This document shows, piece by piece, positions 20,152-29,107 of a stretch of DNA of 64,000 bases. The notes under the pieces are model-generated. The model worked only from the letters and a program-made list of their open reading frames with translations, searched no databases and was not told the origin of the DNA. This DNA comes from Labrenzia sp. OB1 (GTDB lineage Bacteria > Pseudomonadota > Alphaproteobacteria > Rhizobiales > Stappiaceae), in assembly GCF_001624695.1 (NCBI RefSeq), contig NZ_JSEP01000008.1, positions 62,001 to 126,000 of the forward strand. Direction: 5' to 3'. A program made the translations under genes and the position numbers. The number at the start of each line of letters is the position of its first letter. Positions within the stretch are counted from its first letter, which is position 1.

Positions 20152-20308
20152 GCGCGCCCCTTTTTCCGGTTTGTCCTGGCCTGTCCTTTTCAGAGCACCT
20201 TGGCCTTCGTCCTTATCGCCCCGACTCGCGTAAAACCTTACAGGGCGACTGTATGCGTCCGGAACGCCGGGGAATATTCGGATTTTTTACAGCAGGAGCT
20301 TTTAGGAC

Positions 20309-20800
20309 TCAGTCTTTTCCCTTGGTTAGCGACTTGATCAACAGCGTCAGGATCGGGGTAAGCAGAGCTTGAATTGTTCCATCCAACGGATTGCGGGAAA
20401 AATTCACCAGACTGTTCTTCACCGCCAGCAATTCATCCCGGACGGCTTCAACCTCGTCCTGGATGTCCCCTGCCCTGGCCTCGAGGTCCTGCAAACCGCC
20501 GTCCCGGACTTCCCGGGCCAGATCAAGTTCGGGTCCGGTCGTCAAGCGCGAAGCCCACAGAACAAGAAGGGCCGCAATCAGGAAATCAGCAGCCGCGACA
20601 CCGAGCGCGGCATAGACCGGGCCCCAGTTTTCTTCCAGAGCGAAAAAACCGGCGACATTGAGCATTCCGAGACCGAAGATGCAGATCAGGCCGGCGAATG
20701 CCGTGGCTCCAATCCGTTTGGTGGCGACGCTGATCTTCGCTTCGATAATCAGAAGCTCCGCGCGCCAGATGATCCGCATTGTACGAACGAAACTGTCCAT
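20309..20800 (-). CDS. Phage-holin-family (YqjE-like) membrane protein
   Basis: A 163-residue protein with two transmembrane segments (AFAGLICIFGLGMLNVAGFFAL and YAALGVAAADFLIAALLVLWAS). They are flanked by an amphipathic N-terminus and a long charged C-terminal helix (LEARAGDIQDEVEAVRDELLAVKNSLVNF). This layout matches the putative holin-X/YqjE group, which are chromosomal envelope proteins and not lysis proteins. It lies 8 bp after the small YqjD/DUF883-like gene and is surely co-transcribed with it, as yqjD-yqjE are in E. coli. Confidence 0.75.
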   Translation of the reverse strand: MDSFVRTMRIIWRAELLIIEAKISVATKRIGATAFAGLICIFGLGMLNVAGFFALEENWGPVYAALGVAAADFLIAALLVLWASRLTTGPELDLAREVRDGGLQDLEARAGDIQDEVEAVRDELLAVKNSLVNFSRNPLDGTIQALLTPILTLLIKSLTKGKD

Positions 20801-20808
20801 AATACCCC

Positions 20809-21099
20809 CTATCGCCGAAGCAGGGCGCCGATCACGACGCCAAGTGCGAGCGCTCCCAGAACCGCGGTGACCGGGCGTTCCCTGATTTCCTCTCCCGCGT
20901 TTTCCATAAGTTCCGAAAGTTTGTGTGTGAGGTCCCCGAGTTCGTCCTTCCCGGGTATTTCATCCGGGTCAGGTTTCTGCGGAGTTTCTGAACTCTCGGC
21001 CGGCGTTTTTTTCGCGCGCTGCCGACGAGGCTTGCGCTTTGTCTCGGAGTCCGCCTTCAATTGTGAAATTTCGTTCCTCAGACCGGAAGCGCCGGGCAT
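20809..21099 (-). CDS. Small YqjD/DUF883-like membrane-anchored protein
   Basis: About 96 residues. A charged, Lys/Arg- and Pro-rich N-terminal half leads to a helix (DLTHKLSELMENAGEEIRERPV) and a C-terminal membrane anchor AVLGALALGVVIGALLRR. In E. coli the YqjD/ElaB/DUF883 group is ribosome- or stress-associated and inner-membrane bound. ATG 21099 has GAAGGA 8 nt upstream; the frame is open to 21117. First gene of a two-gene operon with the holin-family protein. Confidence 0.7.
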   Translation of the reverse strand: MPGASGLRNEISQLKADSETKRKPRRQRAKKTPAESSETPQKPDPDEIPGKDELGDLTHKLSELMENAGEEIRERPVTAVLGALALGVVIGALLRR

Positions 21100-21209
21100 G
21101 GACAGTATCCTTCGCAATCAGGTGTCGACATTAGCTTAGGGTTCCTGGCGAAAAAAGGCTAAACTTTAAATTGTTCCGGGTGTTCGAGCGCGAGGGGAGA
21201 GACTGCACG

Positions 21210-22409
21210 ATGGAGAATGAGCGCGTCATGCCGGACGAAAAACAGGAGGACAAGGCATACTTTCAGCTGTTCCTGATCGGCTTGCTCGCCCTGGCGACAG
21301 GCGCCGCCTTTCTGGGGCTGATCTGGGATTATCTGATCGCGCTTTTTCTGGCGGCCGTTTTCAGCGCCATGTCCGCCCCCTTGTATCGCCGGGTTTTCGA
21401 GCGCACCGGACACCGCAAGAGCGTTGCGGTCGCTATCACGCTTTTGCTTCTGTCGGTCGGTGTACTTTTGCCACTCGGCGCGGTGATAGTCCTGGGTGTG
21501 CAACAGGCGGCAGGCGTTGCCAAGACAACGTCGGCCTGGCTCGAGACAGTCGATATCGCAGCAATCGAAAAGACATTGCCGGGCTGGCTCCCCTTCGAGG
21601 TCGATGTTGCCGGGCTTGGAGCAACGGTCGCTCAGAAGATCGGGCAAGCGGCAGGACAGATAGCCGATTTTTTTGTGGTAGCCTTGTCCCAGGTGACCAA
21701 GGGCACCGTCACTTTCTTTCTGAATATCTTCATCATGCTCTATGCGATGCTGTTTTTCCTGCCGCAGACCTCAAACATGTTCCAACAGATGCTGATCCAT
21801 TCCGGACTGCCGTCTGAGGTGCAGAATACATTGGCCGACAGGGTTGTCTCCATCAGCCGCGCGACCATCAAGGGAACTTTCCTGATCGGTGTCGCCCAGG
21901 GGGTTCTTGGCGGAATCGGTTTCTGGATAGCCGGGCTGCCGGGCGCCGCATTCTGGGGATGCGTCATGGCGGTTTTTTCCGTTATCCCCGGCATCGGCCC
22001 GACGCTCGTTCTGATTCCGGGCATAATCGTTCTGGCGGCGAATGGACAACTGGTCGCGGCCGCCGGGCTTGCGATATGGACGGGTCTGGTGGTGACAACC
22101 GTCGACAATCTGCTGCGCCCTATTCTGGTTGGGCGCGACACGAGGATGCCCGACCTTCTTGTCCTGATCAGCACCTTTGGCGGACTTGCAACCTTCGGAG
22201 CTGTCGGACTGATTGTCGGTCCCGTGATCGCGGGTCTGTTCCTGACGGTATGGGCCGTGTTCGAACAGTCCCTCCGGTCAGGTGGATTTACCGAGGAGGC
22301 CAGTGTGAACCCTTCCATGCCTGACACCGGTCCACCGGAACAAACGCACCTTGCCCGGGAACTGGAAACTCTGCGCGCTGAATTGGAAGTCCTGAAAAAA
22401 CAGAGGTGA
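21210..22409 (+). CDS. AI-2E family transporter (YdiK/PerM-type permease)
   Basis: A 399-residue inner-membrane protein of the AI-2E transporter family, with about eight transmembrane segments and the family pattern. Near the C-terminus are FSVIPGIGPTLVLIPGIIVLAANGQ, VVTTVDNLLRPILVGRDTRMPDLLVLISTFGGL and FGAVGLIVGPVIAGLF. Members export autoinducer-2 or act as Na+/H+ antiporters; which applies here is open. The start at ATG 21210 is supported by GGGGAGAG upstream. A short charged coiled-coil tail ends the protein. Confidence 0.9.
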   Translation: MENERVMPDEKQEDKAYFQLFLIGLLALATGAAFLGLIWDYLIALFLAAVFSAMSAPLYRRVFERTGHRKSVAVAITLLLLSVGVLLPLGAVIVLGVQQAAGVAKTTSAWLETVDIAAIEKTLPGWLPFEVDVAGLGATVAQKIGQAAGQIADFFVVALSQVTKGTVTFFLNIFIMLYAMLFFLPQTSNMFQQMLIHSGLPSEVQNTLADRVVSISRATIKGTFLIGVAQGVLGGIGFWIAGLPGAAFWGCVMAVFSVIPGIGPTLVLIPGIIVLAANGQLVAAAGLAIWTGLVVTTVDNLLRPILVGRDTRMPDLLVLISTFGGLATFGAVGLIVGPVIAGLFLTVWAVFEQSLRSGGFTEEASVNPSMPDTGPPEQTHLARELETLRAELEVLKKQR

Positions 22410-22516
22410 CATTGTGCCGGACAGACAGGCCAGCAAAAAATTGACTCACGCCAGCCTGGGCAACCTAAGTCAACCTTGGGCAATCACCAATGTACGTCTG
22501 GCATGCAGGAGGTGGC

Positions 22517-24466
22517 ATGCATTGGTTTAGACGGGGCCTGGCGGTTCTCTTCGGGCTTGGTTGCGCAATGAACTCGACCGTCTCCGCAGAGCCCCCGCCT
22601 TCCTATGTCGGCTCCGCATCCTGCGGGACCTGCCATTCGGCTGAGTATAGCTCCTGGAAAACCAGTCATCATGCAGATGCCTGGCGACCGCCATCCGCCG
22701 AGAGCATCGCAGGTGACTTCGATGAAGCAGTCTTTGAACATGGCGGGAGAACGACACGTTTCTTTCGTGAAGGTGATCGTTTTTTTATCGAGACCGAGGA
22801 TTTCACTGACGGGCCAAAGGTGCTTGAGGTCAAAGGCGTCGGTGGCGTTGAGCCACTGCAACAGTATCTTGTCGAAACCGAGCCAGGAAAACTGCAGTCT
22901 TTCGACGTTGTCTGGGACAGTGAGAAAAAGAACTGGTTCCACCTTTATCCCGATCAGCTTCTTCCGCCGGACGACGGCTTTCACTGGTCCGGCCCCTACA
23001 AGACCTGGAATGCACGGTGCGCCGAGTGCCACGCGACTGATTTCCGGAAGAATTACGATGCCCGGACCCGGCGGTATAGCAGCACACAGGCCGAAACCGG
23101 TGTCGGCTGCGAGGCCTGCCACGGGCCTGGCGAAGCCCATGTCGAATGGGCGGCGAACAAAGACGCCGGATTGCAAAGTCCCTTTCCCGGAACAGATGAT
23201 CGGGGGCTTCTGCAGAGTTTCAGGGAAACAATTGCAGAGACCGAAATCCAGCAGTGCGCCGGCTGCCATTCAAGGCGCGAACCATTCGAGGACGGGAACC
23301 CCGCGCCCGGCACACCGTTTCACGACAGCTACCGGCTCGCGCTGCTGCGCGAAGGCCTTTATCACCCGGACGGCCAGATCCTGGACGAGGTCTATGTCTA
23401 CGGCTCCTTTCTCCAGTCGAAGATGTACGCCAAGGGTGTCCGGTGTTCTGACTGCCATGATCCGCACAGCGCCCGACTGAAGGCCGATGGGAATGCTGTT
23501 TGCACGCAGTGCCATTCAAGTGCGGGCAACCCTGCTTTCACCTCCCTTGCCAACAAGTCGTACGACGACCCCGCGCATCACTTCCATGAGCCGGACAGCG
23601 CGGGCGCGGCCTGTGTGTCCTGCCACATGATCGAGCGAACCTATATGGGTGTCGACGGCCGAAGGGATCATTCGTTCCGCGTGCCCCGCCCCGATGTCAG
23701 CGTGAAAATTGGCACGCCGAATGCCTGTAACGATTGTCATCAGGACAAGACGGCCGCCTGGGCAGCCGATATCCTGACAAACCGTTATCCCGGCAGCCGG
23801 CACAGAGGCCCGCATTTCGGGGAGGTTTTCTCTGCCGCAAGAGCAAACACGAACAGAGGCGGTGAAGACCTCCTCGATATTGCCCTTCACGATGCGTTTC
23901 CAGGCATCGTCCGTGCGTCTGCTCTCAACCTGCTTGGAACGCGCATCGGACCGGATCAGCGCGCTCTGGCCGCCGGTCTTCTAGCGGATTCGGATCCACT
24001 TGTTCGGGCCGCCGCCGTGCCATTCGCCGGGTTCGATACGGACGGAAACGGGATCGCCCTCCTGACAGTGGCTCTTGAGGATCCGGTCAAATCTGTTCGC
24101 ATCGCCGCAGCCCGCCAGGTGCTGCGGGTTCCGTTGGCCAACGCACCGGAGCGAAGCCGTTTGTCTGCACGGTCGGCTCAACGTGAATGGCAGGACTCTC
24201 TTGCTGCCAAACTGGATTTTCCGGAAACCCATATGGCGCTTGGCGGAACCGCATTGGTGTTGCGAAATTCAAGAGCCGCGATCCGCGCCTTTCAGGAGGC
24301 TACCGCCCTTGATCCGCAACTGGCCGAAGCCTGGATCATGCAGATTCGTCTGCGCATGGCAGCAGGCGATCTGGCGGGTGCGGAAGTTGCTCTTCAGAGA
24401 GCCTTGCAGAATATTCCCGACAACGCCGTGCTTCTTGATCTGAAGCGCCAGTTTACGTCAAGATAA
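22517..24466 (+). CDS. Exported octaheme c-type cytochrome with repeat-containing C-terminus
   Basis: A 649-residue protein with a signal peptide (MHWFRRGLAVLFGLGCAMNSTVSA) and eight CxxCH heme-attachment motifs at about residues 36, 168, 198, 247, 310, 329, 366 and 404. The N-terminal half resembles cytochrome c554/multiheme nitrite-reductase-like proteins. After about residue 420 the hemes stop. A HEAT-like part (LLADSDPLVRAAAVPF, ALEDPVKSVRIAAARQVL) and then TPR-like helices follow. ATG 22517 is chosen because AGGAGG lies 4 nt upstream; ATG 22490 lacks one. It is the first gene of the sulfatase/MoxR block. It should mature in the periplasm through the cytochrome c system; substrate and electron partner are unknown. 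Confidence 0.88.
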   Translation: MHWFRRGLAVLFGLGCAMNSTVSAEPPPSYVGSASCGTCHSAEYSSWKTSHHADAWRPPSAESIAGDFDEAVFEHGGRTTRFFREGDRFFIETEDFTDGPKVLEVKGVGGVEPLQQYLVETEPGKLQSFDVVWDSEKKNWFHLYPDQLLPPDDGFHWSGPYKTWNARCAECHATDFRKNYDARTRRYSSTQAETGVGCEACHGPGEAHVEWAANKDAGLQSPFPGTDDRGLLQSFRETIAETEIQQCAGCHSRREPFEDGNPAPGTPFHDSYRLALLREGLYHPDGQILDEVYVYGSFLQSKMYAKGVRCSDCHDPHSARLKADGNAVCTQCHSSAGNPAFTSLANKSYDDPAHHFHEPDSAGAACVSCHMIERTYMGVDGRRDHSFRVPRPDVSVKIGTPNACNDCHQDKTAAWAADILTNRYPGSRHRGPHFGEVFSAARANTNRGGEDLLDIALHDAFPGIVRASALNLLGTRIGPDQRALAAGLLADSDPLVRAAAVPFAGFDTDGNGIALLTVALEDPVKSVRIAAARQVLRVPLANAPERSRLSARSAQREWQDSLAAKLDFPETHMALGGTALVLRNSRAAIRAFQEATALDPQLAEAWIMQIRLRMAAGDLAGAEVALQRALQNIPDNAVLLDLKRQFTSR

Positions 24467-24481
24467 AAATATACCTAATAC

Positions 24482-24495
24482 ATTATACGTATAAT
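24482..24495. promoter_or_regulatory. Perfect 14-bp palindrome upstream of the arylsulfatase gene
   Basis: ATTATACGTATAAT is its own reverse complement. It lies in the AT-rich 188-bp gap between the cytochrome and sulfatase genes, 160 bp before the sulfatase start. It has the size and symmetry of a dimeric regulator's operator. Confidence 0.4.
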
Positions 24496-24654
24496 CTACA
24501 TAGCTATACTATACATCCAAAAAGAGAGAAAAATTCTTCAACAGCTTTTCCATTGACGAAGAGAAAATTCTAACTCTTGATGACTGTTAGGCCATGAGAA
24601 AACATGGTCCGCAAAAGATGCATTGATAATTTTTGCAATAAGGAGGATCACACT

Positions 24655-26223
24655 ATGTTTGCGGGAATGAGATCGTTTACCGGCAGATTGTCTGCCTGTG
24701 CGGCAGGGGTATTGCTTCTGGCAATAGCCACGCCTTCCTTTGCGCAAGAAGAGGAAAAGCCGAACATACTGGTCATCTGGGGGGATGACGTCGGTCAATC
24801 CAACATCTCGGCCTATACTTTCGGTCTGATGGGATACCGGACGGACAACATCGACCGGATTGCCAAAGAAGGCATGATGTTCACCGACTATTACGGCGAG
24901 CAGTCCTGCACCGCCGGCCGATCTTCCTACATCATGGGACAGAGCGTCTTCAGGACAGGCCTGTCCAAAGTCGGGCTGCCGGGCGCGGATCTTGGAATGC
25001 AGGTGGAAGATCCGACCATCGCCGGCCTGTTGAAACCACACGGCTACATGACCGGCCAGTTCGGCAAGAACCATCTTGGCGACAAGGATTCAATGCTCCC
25101 GACCAACCATGGGTTCGATGAATTCTTCGGCAACCTCTATCACCTGAACGCAGAGGAAGAGCCGGAAAACCCGGATTATCCGAAAGATCCGGCTTTTCGG
25201 GAAAAGTTTGGCCCCCGCGGCGTTATCAAATCATCTGCTGATGGGGCCATTGAAGACACCGGTCCCTTGACCAAGAAGCGGATGGAAACCGTTGATGATG
25301 AAACCGTGGCGGCCGCCATCGATTTCATCAAACGCGCCAACGATCAGGGCAAACCGTTCTACGTCTGGTGGAATGGCACACGGATGCATTTTCGCACCCA
25401 TATCAAGGACGAAGTGCGCGGCATTTCCGGACAGGACGAATACAGCGACGCCATGCTGGAGCATGATGGCCATGTCGGACAGTTGCTTGCGGTGCTCGAC
25501 GAACTCGGCATCGCGGACAACACAATCGTTCATTATTCGACCGACAACGGCCCGCACATGAACACATGGCCGGATGCGGCGTCCTCCCCGTTCTATGGTG
25601 AGAAGAACACCAACTGGGAAGGTGGCTGGCGTGTGCCGTCCATGGTTCGCTGGCCGGGCAAGGTCGAAGCCGGATCGATTTCCAACGAAATCATGCATCA
25701 CATGGACTGGTTGCCGACATATCTGGCAGCAGTTGGCGATCCGGACATCAAGGCGAAGCTTAAGGAAGGTGGCGTCCAGGCCATCGGCCGTGAGTACAAG
25801 GTCCATCTCGACGGCTATAATTTCCTGCCGGTGCTCACGGGTGAAGCCGAGGAAGGTCCGCGTCGGGAAATCTTCTATTTTGCCGATACAGGTGAACTGA
25901 CGGCTCTTCGGTATGACGACTGGAAGGCAATCTTCCTGGAGCAAAAGGAATTCGCGACACTGCGAGCCTGGATCGAGCCCTGGACCCTACTTCGTGTGCC
26001 GTTGATCACCAACTTGCGCCGGGATCCTTATGAGCGGGCCCATGTCACATCCAACACCTACTACGATTGGATGATCGACCGCGTCTTCTTCCTGGTGCCG
26101 GCTCAGCAATATGTCGCGAACTTCCTTGAGACCTTCCAGGAATTCCCGCCACGCCAGAAACCGGCCAGCTTCTCCATCGATCAGGTCATGGAAATGATGA
26201 CCCAATCAACCGGATCAAAGTAA
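24655..26223 (+). CDS. Exported arylsulfatase (type I, formylglycine)
   Basis: A 522-residue alkaline-phosphatase-superfamily sulfatase with a signal peptide ending in ATPSFAQ. It has metal-binding NILVIWGDDVGQSN (Asp44-Asp45). The active-site motif SCTAGR has Cys85, predicted to become formylglycine in C-x-A-x-R form. FGKNHLGD and HYSTDNGPHMNTWPD carry further metal ligands. It should hydrolyse sulfate esters in the periplasm. No formylglycine-generating enzyme is in the window, so maturation would depend on one elsewhere. ATG 24655 has AAGGAGG 8 nt upstream. It is followed by a very strong hairpin and then by the PafA-like gene. Confidence 0.93.
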   Translation: MFAGMRSFTGRLSACAAGVLLLAIATPSFAQEEEKPNILVIWGDDVGQSNISAYTFGLMGYRTDNIDRIAKEGMMFTDYYGEQSCTAGRSSYIMGQSVFRTGLSKVGLPGADLGMQVEDPTIAGLLKPHGYMTGQFGKNHLGDKDSMLPTNHGFDEFFGNLYHLNAEEEPENPDYPKDPAFREKFGPRGVIKSSADGAIEDTGPLTKKRMETVDDETVAAAIDFIKRANDQGKPFYVWWNGTRMHFRTHIKDEVRGISGQDEYSDAMLEHDGHVGQLLAVLDELGIADNTIVHYSTDNGPHMNTWPDAASSPFYGEKNTNWEGGWRVPSMVRWPGKVEAGSISNEIMHHMDWLPTYLAAVGDPDIKAKLKEGGVQAIGREYKVHLDGYNFLPVLTGEAEEGPRREIFYFADTGELTALRYDDWKAIFLEQKEFATLRAWIEPWTLLRVPLITNLRRDPYERAHVTSNTYYDWMIDRVFFLVPAQQYVANFLETFQEFPPRQKPASFSIDQVMEMMTQSTGSK

Positions 26224-26237
26224 AGGCTACGACATAT

Positions 26238-26273
26238 CCCAACCCGGGCGGAGGCTTAGCCGCCCGGGTTGGG
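26238..26273 (+). terminator. Strong intercistronic hairpin after the arylsulfatase gene
   Basis: CCCAACCCGGGCGG (26238-26251) and CCGCCCGGGTTGGG (26260-26273) form a perfect 14-bp GC-rich stem with an 8-nt loop, and no T-tract follows. It more likely stabilises the sulfatase message or partly blocks read-through than terminates fully. Confidence 0.6.
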
Positions 26274-26363
26274 CAAGCGGTATGTCCAGGCATGAAAAAG
26301 ACGCCCCAATTCAAGGGGTTTTCCAGTTACGGTCTTTTCACGGATCATCATGGAGAGGTTCAG

Positions 26364-28061
26364 ATGAAATCGCGGGTAAAGCAACTGTGCTTGGCATCCG
26401 GTGTCCTTCTGACCGGCTTCTGGTCCGAAGCGGTTATCGCGGAGACGCTGGCTCCGCGCCTGGTGTTGCAGATCACGGTGGACCAACTGCGTGCCGACCT
26501 GCTCTACCGGAACCGCGAGCAATTCGGTGAAGGCGGCTTTCGATATCTTCTGGAAAACGGCACTGTCTACTCCGACGCGCACCACCGGCATGCCAATACC
26601 GAGACGATTGTCGGTCATGCAACCCTTGCCACTGGAACGGATCCCGCCGTCCACGGCATGGTCGCCAACCTCTGGTTCGACCGCAAGACCGGCCGCCCCT
26701 ATTACAACGTTCAGGATGCGGATTACCCCTTGCTCAGCCAGGGCGGCGTGGATCAATCATCCGAGATCGACCCCACTCAACGGGCTGCAACCACGGACGG
26801 CCGTTCGCCCAATGCGATCCTGTCGTCCACGATCGCGGACGAGATTTCCATCGGCATAGCAGGAGGACCCAAGGTCTTCGGTGTTTCGGTGAAGGATCGC
26901 GGCGCTATTTCCATGGCCGGGCATAGCGGCAAGGCCTTCTGGTTTTCGAAAAGCGAAGGCCGCTTCATAACTTCCAGCTACTATATGGATCAGTACCCGG
27001 ATTGGGTGAGCGCCTGGAACGACAAAGGACTGACAGGCTCTTATGCAGATGGTGCCTGGGAGCTGTCCGGCGAAAAAACTTCCTATCGTTTCGGCGACGC
27101 CGACGACATGGAATGGGAGACCGATTTCCCCGGATTCGGCCGTGCGTTTCCGCATCCCTATGGTGCCGGTGACGGCAAATACTACACAACGCTCCTGACC
27201 CTCAGTCCCGCCGGGGATGAGTTGACGGCCGATTTCGCAAAAGCCCTGATTGACGCGGAGCAGATCGGCACGGACGATGTGACCGACTATCTTTCAGTCA
27301 GCTTTTCTTCAACGGATTATGTCGGTCATATCTTCGGGCCTTCCAGTCTGGAGACGGAAGACAATCTTCGCCGGCTCGACCGCACTCTTGCCGGTTTCCT
27401 CCAATACATAGACGAGACAATCGGCCTCGCGCGCACACTTGTGGTGTTGTCGGCCGATCATGGTGCCGCTGAAGTTCCGGGTTATCTGACCTCTTTGGGG
27501 ATCCCCGCGAGCTATTTCAATTTCGAGGATGTCGACAAAAGGCCTGCGATCGAAGCAATGAAGGCCGAGTTCGGTATCGCCGAGGAACTGGTGGAGAATT
27601 TTTCCCAGCCTTACGTCTATCTCAATCAGGCCGTGCTGGACGAGAAGGGGCTGGACAAGGCGACCGTTTCCCGCAGACTTGCCGATGAACTCCAGAAAAT
27701 GCCGGGCATTGCCTATGCGATTTCAAGCGAGGATCTTCGGTCGGGAAATGTTGCCAGGACAGCGGTCAGCGAGGCGGTCCTTGCCAATTTTCATCCGGAT
27801 CGGTCCGGCGATATCTACATCGTCTTCGAACCGCACTGGTTCGTTGGCGAATTCGATGGATTGACCGTCGCCGCGACCCACGGTTCACCCTGGTCCTACG
27901 ACACACATGTTCCCATCATCTTCGCAGGACCCGGAATCGTTTCGCAAAGGATCGCAAGGCGGGTGGAGACGGTCGATGTTGCCGCGACCATAGCCGCCTA
28001 TCTGAAGATCAAGCCGCCGAGCGGTTCGCGCGGCCAGGTGCTGACAGAAGCCCTTCCCTGA
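26364..28061 (+). CDS. PafA-like alkaline phosphatase/phosphodiesterase (NPP superfamily)
   Basis: A 565-residue exported enzyme. It has a signal peptide (MKSRVKQLCLASGVLLTGFWSEAVIA), metal ligand VDQLRAD (Asp40) and candidate Thr nucleophile in NTETIVGHATLATGT (about Thr81). Further metal ligands are in SADHGAAEVP and in SYDTHVPIIFAGPG. These are the features of the Pi-irrepressible, zinc-dependent PafA/type I phosphodiesterase group. The start is ATG 26364 with GGAGAGG 6 nt upstream. It follows the sulfatase in the same orientation. Both enzymes share the superfamily fold and would act side by side in the periplasm on sulfated and phosphorylated substrates. Confidence 0.9.
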   Translation: MKSRVKQLCLASGVLLTGFWSEAVIAETLAPRLVLQITVDQLRADLLYRNREQFGEGGFRYLLENGTVYSDAHHRHANTETIVGHATLATGTDPAVHGMVANLWFDRKTGRPYYNVQDADYPLLSQGGVDQSSEIDPTQRAATTDGRSPNAILSSTIADEISIGIAGGPKVFGVSVKDRGAISMAGHSGKAFWFSKSEGRFITSSYYMDQYPDWVSAWNDKGLTGSYADGAWELSGEKTSYRFGDADDMEWETDFPGFGRAFPHPYGAGDGKYYTTLLTLSPAGDELTADFAKALIDAEQIGTDDVTDYLSVSFSSTDYVGHIFGPSSLETEDNLRRLDRTLAGFLQYIDETIGLARTLVVLSADHGAAEVPGYLTSLGIPASYFNFEDVDKRPAIEAMKAEFGIAEELVENFSQPYVYLNQAVLDEKGLDKATVSRRLADELQKMPGIAYAISSEDLRSGNVARTAVSEAVLANFHPDRSGDIYIVFEPHWFVGEFDGLTVAATHGSPWSYDTHVPIIFAGPGIVSQRIARRVETVDVAATIAAYLKIKPPSGSRGQVLTEALP

Positions 28062-28094
28062 GACTGAATTTCCAGCCCATCGGATATCGCCCGC

Positions 28095-29096
28095 ATGACA
28101 GATACCCTCGATCAGGTTCTTGATCTGAAAGACCGGATGCAGCAGTCGATCATTGGCCAGGAGGGCGTCATCGACCGGCTGGTGATCGGCTTGCTTGCCA
28201 ATGGCAACCTTCTGGTCGAGGGCCTTCCGGGACTTGCCAAAACCCGCGCGATCAAGGCGCTGGCAAAGAACATCGACGCTCATTTCAGCCGGATCCAGTT
28301 CACTCCTGACCTGTTGCCGTCCGACGTGACCGGCACGGAAGTCTATCACCAGTCGGGCGGCACCGGTACGTTCCGCTTCGAAAAGGGTCCGATCTTCGCC
28401 AATATCGTGCTTGCCGACGAAATCAACCGTGCGCCGGCGAAAGTGCAGGCTGCCCTGCTTGAGGCCATGGAGGAGCGACAAGTCACGGTGTCGGGAACCA
28501 CTCATGAGATGGAGCCCCTGTTCATGGTCATGGCGACGCAAAATCCGGTCGAGCAGGAGGGAACCTATCCCCTGCCCGAAGCCCAGATGGACCGTTTCCT
28601 GATGCATGTGATGATCACATATCCGCCGGTGGAGGACGAAGTGAAGGTCATCCGTCTGGTGCGCGGCGAAGAACAGGCGGCGCTTGCGAAAACCAATGGT
28701 GGCGAAACCGCACCCGCGAAGGAACGCCCCGCGCCGATCTCCAGGGACATCGTATTCGCCGCCCGTGCGGAGATTGCCGCGTTGCATGTGTCCGAAGCGA
28801 TCGAGCGCTATATGGCCGATCTTGTTCAGGCGACCCGGACGCCTGAGCTTTATTCGGAGGATCTTGCCCGCTGGATTGAAATCGGCGTCAGTCCGCGCGC
28901 GTCTATCGCACTCGACAAATGCAGCCGGACCCATGCCTGGTTGAAGGGCCGTGATTACGTCGATCCCGTCGACGTCCGGGCAATCCTGAACGATGTCTTC
29001 CGGCACAGGCTCTCCCTCAGTTTCGAAGCGGATGGTGACGGCCTGTCCCCGGACAGGGTCATTGAAGACATCGCGGCGCAAGTCGCCCTGACCTGA
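28095..29096 (+). CDS. MoxR-family AAA+ ATPase
   Basis: A 333-residue ATPase with Walker A EGLPGLAKT (residues 42-50), Walker B IVLADEINRAPAKVQAALLEAMEE, sensor 1 VMATQNPVEQEGTYPLPEAQMDRF and an arginine-bearing lid (ISPRASIAL-like GVSPRASIALDKC). MoxR proteins act as chaperones together with vWA proteins to mature or activate metal-containing or envelope enzymes. It opens the MoxR-DUF58-DUF4381-vWA-vWA-BatD set, only 33 bp after the phosphatase gene. It is therefore read as part of the same block. Confidence 0.95.
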   Translation: MTDTLDQVLDLKDRMQQSIIGQEGVIDRLVIGLLANGNLLVEGLPGLAKTRAIKALAKNIDAHFSRIQFTPDLLPSDVTGTEVYHQSGGTGTFRFEKGPIFANIVLADEINRAPAKVQAALLEAMEERQVTVSGTTHEMEPLFMVMATQNPVEQEGTYPLPEAQMDRFLMHVMITYPPVEDEVKVIRLVRGEEQAALAKTNGGETAPAKERPAPISRDIVFAARAEIAALHVSEAIERYMADLVQATRTPELYSEDLARWIEIGVSPRASIALDKCSRTHAWLKGRDYVDPVDVRAILNDVFRHRLSLSFEADGDGLSPDRVIEDIAAQVALT

Positions 29097-29107
29097 AGGC
29101 ACGGAAG

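Noticed and set aside
20309-20800. Phage holin as evidence of a prophage
   Set aside because: It pairs with a YqjD-like gene and has no phage neighbours; it fits the chromosomal YqjE-type group.
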